A DNA stretch of 64,000 nt from Linnemannia hyalina (lineage: Eukaryota; Mortierellomycota; Mortierellomycetes; Mortierellales; Mortierellaceae), in assembly GCA_019671135.1 (NCBI GenBank), contig JAHRHY010000001.1, positions 868,001-932,000 of the forward strand. The letters are read 5' to 3'. The first letter of the stretch is position 1; each line of letters opens with the position of its first letter. The notes under the pieces were generated by a model, which was not told the DNA's origin, searched no databases, and was given only the letters and a program-made list of their open reading frames with translations. Shown here piece after piece: positions 10,457-20,860 of this stretch. The translations under genes were made by a program, and so were the position numbers.

Positions 10457-13400
10457 ATGTCAACATTTTCAGCAACAGACAATGGGGGCGATGACTACCG
10501 AGCATGGGTGTACACATTCGCCTCGGCATTAGCCTGTGTCCTTGGAGGTAAACACAAGCACTGACTCGCACACAACCTCCTTTCCCCTGCGTGTGCTTTC
10601 GTCTGATGCTGTTATCGATGCTCCTTCTGCCTTGTTGTTATCTATTTGTTTGTGCTTCCCAAGCATCCCCCTCTCCCATATGCATGAATGCCTTCCGTTT
10701 ATTAATAAACAGTCTGTGGCATTATCCTCGTATTGTTTACAGCATACATGCATACTCATACCCTTCGTTGCCTTTCTCTGATTTGGATCTTCAAATAGCT
10801 GGATTGATATTCATCGACACGATTGTAAAGAAAATTCTCGGAAGAGATGTCCGAATCTTGCAAAACCACAAGTTCCTGGCAGGATCGCTCGGTCTGGGGT
10901 CCGGTGTCATGGTAAATAAATCCAACTCTTCTCTGTTCACACTTATCATCACGGCGCAGCTTGGAAAACGAGAACATCGAGGTCAGGAGGATGAAGTTGG
11001 ACGTGGACACTTGTGGACAAAAACTCTTATGAGACTGCAGTTGCAAAAGCGGCAAAGATGTGCTGACAAACAGAACGACAGGAAACATGACCCGTGTGGA
11101 TTCAGGACATGCAAGCCCAAAAAGGGTGAAGGACCTGTTTTATTCCCCGAGTTCGAGAGAAAACTCTCTCGATTTGTGTTTGGTCCAGTCATTGCTGTTG
11201 CAGTTTTCCACAAGCTGGAGCACAATGATATCAACAAACAAAAGACAAACAAACCAATACGCACAACATGAACGCGCTAGAAATGGTGTCGATTGTCAGT
11301 CAGACGAAAAGGAAAACGCAATTTCATTCCACGTTCACCCATGTCCTCCTTTTCACCATCTTCCATTCTTTTGCTTTTGACCTCCCCTCCCCCCAAATCA
11401 AATCAAAAGAGGGTTGGAAAAAAAAAGCGCGAGTAAGAAATATTAGCTTGTAACCCTTGCATGAAATTCTATTACGTTACTAATCCTTGTCGTTACGTTT
11501 CTTCTGCATTGTCTTTCTTAAAAAACCCCCACCTGCTCTAAAATCAAAAACTCCATAATAATAGATCTTTTCAAGTTTCTACAATTTACTGCCCGAGGCT
11601 AAGGAACAGCTCTCGTCGGACCTCTCGATCTTTGCAGGACATGCAGACGCCTTTCTGATGCTGTTCTATTTTTCGGGGGTCGGCGTCATGTCTTTGATTC
11701 ATTGGATCATGCACCGCTTCGAGTCTCCGACCTCGACCTCGCCCGGAATTGAGAATACGAGGGCGATTCACCAGTTTATGCAGCGTGAGGCTGAAGCGAC
11801 TGCTGCAGTCAAGGCAGGAAAGTATGACTCGTTACTACCACATTTCTCGATAAGATCTATGCCGTCTTCGGGATCGGCCGCGCCTCATGGACACGGACAT
11901 GGACATGGGCGGACAGGGTTAGGAGCAGGAGGGCCAGTTGGCGGTGCCGCGTCTTCATCCTCGACAGTAACGCCTCACCCAAACCACAATCACACATGCG
12001 AGGGCTGTATCCACGAAGACTCTGACGAGGATGACGGGGAGAGAAATGACGAGACTGAGGAGGAACGATACAACGACTCAGAGTACGTCGACGACGAGGT
12101 CACCTCGCTGCTCAACAATGCCTTTCTGCAGATCGGAAAGACCCCCAACAGTCGGATGGATGATGATACCCCTCACCAGCACATGCGGCAGCACCGAAAC
12201 CGCAACGGGATCCCGGCGGCCTACGATGATGATGAGGGCCATGCGGAGGATAACGACGGGGATGGGGATGATGACCAGAGTATTGAGGTTGTGATCACGG
12301 ATCAAAAGGACAAGATTCTTCGTCGCCCTCAGCGCCGTGCCGCTACTGCTGTCGTTGACAGGAGCAACAGTGATTTGGAACTCGATCAAGACCTGGACCT
12401 GGACTTGGATGATATTGAGGATGGCCGACCTGGTCTGCACGGTCCTGAAAAGTTGTGGTCAGCTCAGCAGAAACCCTTTGCCCCCGTCAACAAGAAGAAG
12501 AAAGCCGTCGCTGCCAATGCAGGAGGAGACAGTGGTCATGTCGGTCGGAAACACAAGGGACGCAAGCTCACCAAGGAGTGTCGTCTGGACCACACCATCG
12601 ATCACAAACACAACAAGAATGCCGCCTCGCAGCAAACACCGCCCAGCTCTGGAGGATCCGGTCATCGATTCTTCCGTCCATACCATCACCAACAACAACA
12701 ACAACCACAGCAACAGCAACCGCCTAGCTATGGATCCATGTCCTCAGCAAACGGAGTCACCAACAACAACACCCTCCCACGATCAAGAGAACAACAGGCA
12801 ACACACCTTCGTCGGACATCGTTCCCAAGACTCAAGGGTGTATCGTCGTCGTCTTCGAACAAAATAGAGTACTCGACCCACGATAATCTGGACCATGCGA
12901 TTGCTGACGACCGCGAGCACGCGGACTTGACTGAAATCGGTATCCAGACCGCTCTCACCATCGCCATCCACAAGTTCCCTGGTGAGTTTTCTTACTTTAC
13001 TTACTCTTTTCTATCAAACCACATGTACATATTTTTTTTTCTCCTTCGCTTCGAGTTGCACGCAAGTGTTTTCTAACAACGTGTTTCTTCTCCATTTCTT
13101 ATTCTCATCTCCATATAATCCAGAGGGCCTGATCACATTCCTATCAACAACAGCAGACCCCTGCCTCGGCCTCTCAGTCTTCATGGCAATCGCAGTCCAC
13201 AACCTAATCGAGGGTTACCTCATCGCTTTCCCCCTCTACATTGGCCTCCACTCCCGCTCAAAGGCCTTTGCCCTCGCTGCCGCCCTTGGCGGGTTCTCAC
13301 AACCCCTGGGCGCCATCCTTGGCTGGTTTATCCTCCGAAAAGTCGCAAGTATGGGATGGCAGGTCTCGGCGACCGGTTGTATTTACGCCATGGTTGCTGG

Positions 13401-13554
13401 GATGATGAGCTCGATTGTTGTGAATGGTATGTGGCCTCAGGCTGTCAAATGTGTCGGCAGGAACCCGACCAAGGTGGTCCAGTATTGCTTCTTTGCGGGC
13501 ATTGCTATCATGGGTATTTGCCAAACCGTCATGGGTTCTCAGTGCGATTTCTAA
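10457..13554 (+). CDS. ZIP-family zinc transporter (Zrt3/GufA-like)
   Basis: Four exons, 10457-10547, 10799-10911, 11565-12981 and 13124-13554; 683 residues. The N-terminal helices include the GSLGLGSGVM and YNLLPEAKEQL segments. After the third helix comes a loop of roughly 400 residues that is acidic and rich in His, Gln and Asn (HGHGHGHG, HPNHNHTCEGC, poly-Asp tracts). The C-terminal part has the metal-site helices H-K-F-P-E-G (His537, split by intron 3) and H-N-L-I-E-G, followed by further helices, ending QCDF. ZIP proteins move Zn2+ into the cytosol. The GufA-like layout with a big loop resembles yeast Zrt3, which releases vacuolar zinc. The second motif lacks the usual Pro. The exact membrane is inferred. 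Confidence 0.9.
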
Positions 13555-13975
13555 ACCCCCCCCCCCTTCCTGTCTCGCTTCAATGTTCTGTTCATTGTCC
13601 TTTTTTTTTTTTCTTCTGTTTCCATCCCGTTGTAAAATAAATTATTCTTCTTTTGTACACTAACAACCTTAGTTGATCTGGGATGAACGGTCCAAATGAC
13701 GTCGGTCCCTCCGTTTCACAGTTTTTTTTTTTATTCAAGACTTTTTCACTATCGTACAGATCTCGTATGGGTTCTCTCTCAAATAGTACATTGGATTGGA
13801 GGAAGAGAAGAAAGAAGAAAGAGGGGAGTAGATGGAGCGCGTGAAGTGGTCTTTTCTGATTCCGGACGAGCCGTAGCCTTTCTCTGCCATTCAACTGGTG
13901 GGCGGCGCCCAAACGATAAAAGAAGCTACGCTGGGAGAAAGTGCGGCTCCATTCGCGCCTATCGTTTGTTGTTGT
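13555..13975. other. Convergent 3' region
   Basis: 421 bases between the ZIP stop and the Ppg1 stop. It has a C-run and a T-run right after the ZIP stop and AATAAA at 13636-13641, a plausible poly(A) signal for the ZIP mRNA. No coding signal. Confidence 0.55.
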
Positions 13976-15982
13976 CTACAGAAAGTAGTGGATGGTATCC
14001 TAAAAAAAAAACAGCAATACAACATTCAAAATTGAACGTAAGAAACGTGACGCTAACGATCCTTGTGAACAATGCATTCAAAACAAAATAAGGAATAAAA
14101 TAAAAAGGTACCTGAACTGGATCGATGCTACCGTTAGAACCACTAACAACTCCCGCAAACGTCATCGCGCCGTTCGCGCCGCTACCGCCTCCAACTCCAG
14201 CACCATTAGACCCACCAGCGTTACTAAACAAGCCCGTCGGCACACCATTCGAGAACAATGCCCGTTGAGTTTCTGCAGAAGTAGGCCTCTCGTTCTCTGG
14301 TGCGGCCTCAAAGACATTAAAGTGTCGCTCGCCCTCGACACCAATCTCTAGAATGGACGCTAGGTTCCCGCATCGGTAGCAATAGTTGGGCGCCGACCAG
14401 ACTGTTGAGAGTTGATCATCGAACAGGACCTGGAACCCCTCCATACAGAGTTGATGTGCCCTTAGAATATGGTCCATCCTGTTTTCATGCAAGAACTTTT
14501 CGACCACCATGCTTCCAAACGTGTATCCCGCTCCTCTGTTTCATCCCGCAACGTAGGTATGGAGCGAAAAAAGGCAGTTAGTGAAGGAACTGACTGGTAC
14601 TGCAAAGATGCTTTGGAGATGTAAAAATGTGCCTGCGTACAAGCGTGTTCCTTACCTAGGCGACACTGCAAATTCTTCCCGTCCTGGATCTGGGTCTGAC
14701 CATACCAAATCTGCCATAGGTCCCTCATGCGGAATTTCTATGTTACGAAAGACGCGACAAACAGTTAGTCACGGTGTGCTCACAAGTCGAATGAAAGGTC
14801 CTTGGTTACTTGGTTCAACGTCGCAGTGGACAGTCACCTTTGAATCGGTCAATGACCTTGATTTGGTCTATCGTGTGAATGGACGGCGACAACCCTATAG
14901 ATATAACCCAAGTTGCGAATCACGACAGTCGTTAATATTCTCAGGTTGAATAATTAGCTCCGCAATACCAGCGCTCAACTTCCTCAATTCTCCTAGTCTT
15001 CACATCTCCTTCCTTGTCATATCCTGACAGATAATCTTCTTTACCTCCATGGACACAAAAGATCATGTTGTCAATGACAACAGACAGAGTCAAGTAGTCA
15101 AAAAGATCCGTAAAGTAATGCCAGACATCCGATGTCCCGTATTTTTTCATACACTCCGTGTAGAACCCGTATGTCTAGTTGAAAATTGGAGATAATAACG
15201 ATTGCGCATTAGGTACAGCTATGAATACACTCGTTTTGCTGCTTAGTCTTGAAAGGAGTTGATGCTTACAGAAGTAACGGCGCGCGACTCATGGTTGCCA
15301 CGGACGAGTTGGACTCTGTCTGGGTAGCGTAGTTTCAGACACGTCAAGATCGAGATGGTTTCGACACTGTACAATCCCCGATCCACATAATCGCCTATTT
15401 CACACGAACGACGCGTCAGCCGGCCAAAAAAAATGAAGAAACGCGTTAATGATAGGGTGTCCTTGTAGAAGTCCTTTCCTCCCTGTCACAGTCATTCAGA
15501 ACAAAAGACGAAGCAAAAAAAAAAAAAAAAAAAAAAAAAAAGGCGCGCAGAAACGCCAGGTTGATAATGACCCCAACATACCTAAGAAGAGATAGTTCGT
15601 GTCTGGACAGTACCCGCCTATCTTGAATATCTCTAATAGATCATAAAACTGACTGATATATATCGAGCAGTAGAGTAACATTGACTATTAGCGCAACCTT
15701 CTCAACCTTTTTTTTCCTCACCCACAAGAGGCCCCCCATCACTTGTCCCACCACCACCACCTCTGTATGCTTGCATGCGCCCTTTCATTCGCAACAAATA
15801 AAATGCAATAGTCGTTACCCATGAATGTCTCCAACAACAGTGACGGGCGCTTTGATATGGACGACGTTACTCTCGGACATGAGCAGCTCCTTGGTCTTCT
15901 CACAGATCTCCTTGATCACCGACTCGGCCAGGAGTTGCCGTTGGAAGAGAGATTCTATGCATGCGTCCAGGTCCAGTACCAT
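13976..15982 (-). CDS. PPG1: PP2A-like Ser/Thr phosphatase catalytic subunit, Ppg1 type
   Basis: Eight exons: 15819-15982, 15582-15652, 15270-15394, 15045-15174, 14838-14894, 14656-14737, 14112-14535 and 13976-13999; 358 residues. The metallophosphatase motifs are GDIHGQ (D52, H54), GDYVDRG and RGNHES, followed by [11 protein letters not shown]. The signatures [24 protein letters not shown] and NVFEAAPEN fit Ppg1 better than PP4, PP6 or Sit4. After the core comes a Gly/Ala/Asn/Ser-rich extension of about 45 residues, then an 8-codon last exon that restores the C-terminal YFL tail, whose Leu is carboxyl-methylated in this family. Yeast Ppg1 works with the Far/STRIPAK complex and affects mitophagy and glycogen; that role here is inferred. 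One intron holds a 27-base A run. Confidence 0.92.
15515..15541. repeat. Homopolymer A27 in a PPG1 intron
   Basis: Uninterrupted A run on the plus strand (a T run on the coding strand) inside the intron between exons 15582-15652 and 15270-15394. Its length may be uncertain in sequencing. Confidence 0.9.
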
Positions 15983-16614
15983 TTAGCTTCCTTTTTTTTG
16001 TTGTTTGCTGAGGGAAGTGAGTGAGCGAGGAGAATTGCGTTGGGCTGAATGTGTGAAGTGGTGGTGAAGTAAAAGGTCGATGGGTGCACTGTACTGCAAA
16101 AGGAGGAGAGGAGAGAGGAGAGAGAGGAAGGCTAGTTAGAATGTCAAGCAGGGGTAGGGAATGAGAAGAAGTAGGTGGTGAGAGGAAGGAAGGAATAAAG
16201 GAAGGATAGAAAAAAGAGTCAAAAAGCGCAGGAGGTGATTTGTGCCCTACTTTCCTTTCCTTGCCTTGCCTTGCCTAGCACTTCAAGGGGGGAAGAAAGT
16301 ATATTTGTCACACAGGTCACATTGGACACCTACTCGCCATACTCACTACAACACATGTCTTTCTTCCTGGGCACACTGCCAACGTTGCTGTTGTGCATCA
16401 CCATGAATTGGATCAAAAGAAATCCCCACTGCAATGCAGAACGTCACTTCAGCTGGCATGACCGGTGCCTCTCTCCATATAAAGTCACAACCAACAACCA
16501 ATATCGAAAGGGAAAAAAAAGAGCGCGTGTTTTTATTCAAGAAGAAAGGGATCTGTTGACAGTGCTTGACATTGTTGTTATCGACGATGACGAAGACAAA
16601 AGGGATTCCATCGC
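15983..16614. other. Intergenic upstream of PPG1
   Basis: About 630 bases. The plus strand is purine-rich at about 16097-16210 (the CT leader of PPG1), then a CCTTG-type short repeat lies near 16250-16277. No coding exon seen. Confidence 0.55.
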
Positions 16615-17717
16615 TTAATCGATGAAGTACTCCAAGGGGGTGTCCTTGTCCCAGATGGCGCACTCGGGGGTGGTCAAGAGCGAGTAGAAAGTGATCTCCC
16701 CACTGTTCGACTTGTGGGCGCGAGCGTGGATGTACTTCCCGTCACCCAAGTGGATCTTGCCGAAGTAGTTGCTATAAGTGGAGTGATGAGGAGTATCATT
16801 TTAGCAACCAACGTGCCAAAAAAAAAAAAAAAAGTCGCGCGGGAAGGAAGGGGAAGGGAGAGCATTGAGAGCGGAACGGTAAAAAAAAGTTTTGTGTCGG
16901 GAAAGTAACAAAAAAGAAATAACGACACGACCAAAAACAACAAGGAAGAGTTGAGAACAGCAAAAACAACGAATGCGTTGTTGTTGTCCCTGTTGGTTTG
17001 AAAGAGTGTGACAAAAGAGTGACGAAACTTACCGGCCAAAGGCAACATCCTCGTAGGCATAGAGGACGGGGGTGTACTCGGTAATGTGCTTCACTAGATA
17101 TGATGAAGCAAAAAAAAAGAGGGAAGGGATAGTGAGGACGCGAAAGGATAAAGGCAACAGGGGCACCACCAAGGCTGGCAAGTGAGTGAGAACGTGTTGG
17201 AGTGTGGGCGTGTGGGCGTGTGAGAAAAAGATGCGAAGGAGCTTTGCATTGTCCACAAACGCTCAACGCGCTTACTTCGCCCTTCGTCTCTCTCTCTCAC
17301 GCACACTCTTTTCCGCGGCAATGTTTCTCAAGTGTCGTCGTCCATCCATCCTCGTCGAGTGGGTTGGGTTGGACTGGGTTGGTTGGTTGGGTATGTCCTC
17401 TCACGTTGTGTTGTTGTCCCTGTAAAAGTGTGGAAGTCAGTTCTTACACTTGTCCATCTCGTGGAGGCCGTGGCGGTCATCGTCGCGGTTGATACGGTGG
17501 ATCTCCTTAAGGACAGCCTCCTTGACGGTCTCGAAGACTATTATTCAGTTGAAGGAACAGAGTGTGAGAAAAATAAATACGCGTTTCTTCACGTTGTAAA
17601 GACAAAGAGTTGAATAAAGAACTTGAAAGAAGGAAGAGGGGCAGTAAGCGTACTAGTCTCGGCTTCGTCGTCGGCAGGGATGGGCTTGGTCATGCTATTG
17701 TGGTGGACGTCAGACAT
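16615..17717 (-). CDS. Cystatin-fold (stefin-like) protein with altered inhibitory motif
   Basis: Four exons, 17654-17717, 17448-17537, 17033-17093 and 16615-16771; 123 residues with no signal peptide, the size of a stefin plus about 25 residues. The N-terminal half (FETVKEAVLKEIHRIN) matches the single helix of cystatins. The second half has GRNYFGKIHLGDGKYIHARA, which aligns with the G-T-N-Y-F-I-K-V-H-V-G-D strand pair of stefins, and the C-terminus LEYFID matches their LTYF end. The QxVxG loop that blocks papain-like proteases reads DVAFG (67-71): only Gly is kept in register and Gln is Asp. Function as a protease inhibitor is therefore doubtful. It is likely cytosolic. The model closes in frame at every junction. 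Confidence 0.8.
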
Positions 17718-18092
17718 GGCGAATGTGTTGTTGGTGGTGGTGAAGGGGAGAGGGGTGGTGAGATGATGAATGGGAAAAAGAAGAAGAATATGCCAAATTC
17801 CTCGGTTGAGGCTATTTGTACCAGCAGTTGAACGGAGGCTTGCCTGCCCTGCCTTGTTATGCGCCCGAGTGTACAACGCCGTGTATGCTTGCTTACCTAC
17901 TGCATGACTTGTCTTGACTCTGCCTTCAACTGCTGTTCCTGGTCTTCTTGGATGAATGCGATTTTGGGTCAGATGAGCCCACATCCAATTGACCCTTCCA
18001 CGCACCCCACTGCCCATTTGTCTTCTTTCTTTCTTCTAGATCTTTATTTACAAGCGACGCTATTCCGGGAGATATTCCTCAAGAGCCAAGAG
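17718..18092. other. Intergenic between cystatin-like and alginate-lyase-like genes
   Basis: 375 bases. It must hold the promoter of the cystatin-like gene and the 3' end of the next gene. The leader is CT-rich on the coding strand. Nothing else is evident. Confidence 0.5.
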
Positions 18093-20068
18093 TTATGTAA
18101 GGCACCAATGCCAGACGAACCCCTGTCCTCCGCGAGTAGTCGCCTCCATCAACGTCGACATGTCGCACATAAACGTGCTCACCGTCTTGATCTTCTGGTC
18201 CTCCATATCCTTCCGCACCTTGGGCTCCAACACCTCGATCGCCTCCAGGTACTTCTCATCCCCATAGATATGCCACCCAATCTGCAAACACTTCAAGTAG
18301 TCCGTCATATCATACCCCTTCAGGTTCTCCACCGGCCAACCCTCCCCTCCCGCCAACGCAAACGGCAACATGAAGTCAATCGCCTTCTTGATCGATTGCC
18401 CCTGGGGTCCCTCATAGAACCACATATCCACCCCCAAGTCATCCCCCCATCGAGCCAATGTCATCAATGCTTGCAGGTTGAACACCGAATAGTACCACGA
18501 CGTCTTGCGCTCCATTTCCTCTGGCTGCTCTCCTCTGGCCGTGATCTGGGGGTCGATACGAGTGTGCAATGCCTGCAAAGCCACCTCGCGTGCGTCGTCG
18601 ACTCGGCCCAGGAACAGGTAGATGCCGATGATCTGGACATCAAAGTATGTGCCGTGGTTGTTGTTGCCCTTGCGCTCGACCTTGGCCAACGTTGACGTCT
18701 CGAGCCATCGCACATACCGAGTAAACCACTCCTGCAACTGAGGGATCAAATCCTGAGGCCACGTCGGTTCCTGTTTCAAATAGTGCAACGCGTCAAACAC
18801 CCTATTCAAGTTGATGGAGTATGAGAAAGTATCCGTTAGTAAACACACTTCTTAATTGTCTCCTTGGGCGCGCTTGTAATAAAGTCAAAAGGCACAATCC
18901 TCGTAGTATGTTCATTAAGTGCAACTACTGCGGCGAAACAAAAAGGAAAATAAACGTACCGGAAGATGGTAAACATGTCAAGAACACCAGTCCTCGCCCC
19001 CAACTTCTCCCCCTTCCTCAAAGACCCATAATTAAAATTCGGATTCATATACGTCGCCTCGTCCAAAAACCATTCCTTCAACCGCATCGCACACTTGTCC
19101 GCAAACTCCTTCCTCCCAGTGAAATGGTACGCCATCCCCATCATATGGACCTCCCGGATCATGGTCCTCAACAGACGGTAATCCCGCACGGTCTCAATCT
19201 CCGGGTTGACATGTCCATCGATCCGTTTGTAGGGCAGTCCACCGGGCTTGTCCTTGTTGGGCCAAAAGTATTTCGAGAGGGAGAGGTAGTCGTGGATGTC
19301 GTTCGAGGGCGCCATTTGGTTCTTATTGGTCACGGAGTAGACTTCGGTCGATGCCAGGGCTAGCTCGGCTTCGCGAACCATCAAGGCGATAGCATACTCG
19401 CGCTCGCGACGGACGGCACTTAACATCTGGGCATAGCTGACGGGGGACGCCTTTCGGGCGCGGGCTGCAATCGCAAGCGCGGTTTCTGTTGTCTCGCCTT
19501 GGTCACCAGGGTTGACCACATTGCCATCGTCATCGACCTGCACTTGTTGTTCCGACTCTCCTTCAGCACCGCCACCAGACTCACCATTCCCTCCCTCGTC
19601 TCCTCCTGCTAAAGATGGATTGGACTCCAGCTGAATGGGCGGTGCTTGCTGTGCGGGCTGTTGAATGGGATACTCCTGTCCATATTGCACTCCCCTGACT
19701 GGCACAGGAGGCGGTGGCCTTCTACCACCATGTGCACCAGTATTATCATCTGGCAAGACTGGGTTAGGAAGATCCTCATACGGATCGTGTTCCTGATGCT
19801 TGACCTTTGGAAAGCCCGACGCAGAATCTGGTTTATTAAGCCCCAACACGGTCGAGAGGACAATGTAGACAAAGAGACAGGACCCCGAGAAGAGAATAAC
19901 GCGACGGAGAGTGACCCTGCCGATGGGTGAGGCGCCAGAGCCGCCTCCTCCTCCTGTAGGTGAGTTGCCTAGACTGATGCCGCCGCCTCCTAAACTGGAG
20001 AGGATGGGCTTGTCCTTGAACTGTGGGCCAGAGTGTGACGGCAGCACTGAGCTATTGCGCATTGCCAT
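18093..20068 (-). CDS. Membrane-anchored alginate-lyase-like protein
   Basis: Three exons, 18960-20068, 18849-18899 and 18093-18801; 622 residues. The N-terminal tail is Gly/Ser-rich, followed by one membrane helix at about 57-76 and a Pro/Gln/Gly-rich and acidic stalk (about 80-200). The C-terminal domain has the features of the alginate lyase superfamily (PF05426 type), including N-N-H-G-T-Y-F-D (His436) and an all-helical toroid pattern. Bacterial members cleave alginate or related uronates. Fungi do not make alginate, so the natural substrate here is probably another uronic-acid polymer, or the domain has a different role. A second possible start lies two codons downstream of the first Met. 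The short 51-base middle exon is fixed by phase on both sides. Confidence 0.82.
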
Positions 20069-20860
20069 CGTGTGTATGTTTGCGCGCGCGTGTGTGTGTA
20101 TGTGGGTGGGTGGGTGGGTGGGTGAGAATGCAAGTCTTTTAGAGATTGGTGCTGTGTTAGTTTAGTGGCAAAAGGACAATAATGTGGAGAGGATCTAGGA
20201 TATGAATGTAAAATGAATGGCTGGAAGTGATATGAATGAGAGTGTCCTGAAGTGCAAGTGAAATGAGAGTGATAGTGCAATGGTGAAAGGGTAAGTGAGA
20301 AGAAGAAAAACAAAAACAAGAGGGGGAGTAGAAAAAAGAATAAGAGTAGAGGAAAAGAGGAAGACAGAAATAGGGAGGAAAAGAAGGAGACCCAAAAATG
20401 TAAGAATCTGAAAAAAGAAAGGGGACAAGACTAACTCGGTGTGTGGAATGATCCCACAATGGTCCTTCTTGATTCCTTAGATTGTTATTATCCATCCAAA
20501 AGACCACAAGGGGTCAGCAACTCTACTATTTTGCCACTCTTTCCTTCCCTCCTTCTCTCCCTTTGACCAGACTTCGCAAACAAGTGCTAAGAAGAATTGC
20601 GCATCATTCCCTTCCCCTCTTTCAGGCAAACAACTGACCCCTTTGGACCCTTTCCTCCATCTATTCCTGTTCTTTCTGTCCCTTTTTTTTGGTCGCCCCA
20701 ACACGCCTCACGCCTCACAACAAACATAGAGCAAAATATAAGCTCCATCAAGGTTTGTGGCTGTACAAGAGTAGTATTTTTATTTTTGGTATCGTTTGTT
20801 CAGTGTTGTATGTGCAAGATAGATGGGCTTTGCAGCAAAAAAAAAAAAAAGTACACTTCT
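20069..20860. other. Intergenic, leader of alginate-lyase-like gene and 3' end of POP
   Basis: About 790 bases. A GGGT tetramer run lies at 20103-20124 just upstream of the start at 20068. Purine-rich plus strand runs from 20280 to 20400 (CT-rich on the coding strand). T-rich and A-rich short tracts mark the POP 3' side. No coding exon seen. Confidence 0.55.
20103..20124. repeat. (GGGT)n repeat in a leader
   Basis: Five tetramer units close upstream of the alginate-lyase-like start; C-rich on the coding strand. Confidence 0.8.

Noticed and set aside
13976..15982. Naming the phosphatase PP6/Sit4 or PP4
   Set aside because: [20 protein letters not shown] and the long C-terminal extension before YFL fit Ppg1 better.
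18093..20068. Recent bacterial transfer of the alginate-lyase-like gene
   Set aside because: It has three spliced exons, local codon use and a fungal-style membrane anchor; nothing in the window marks a recent transfer.
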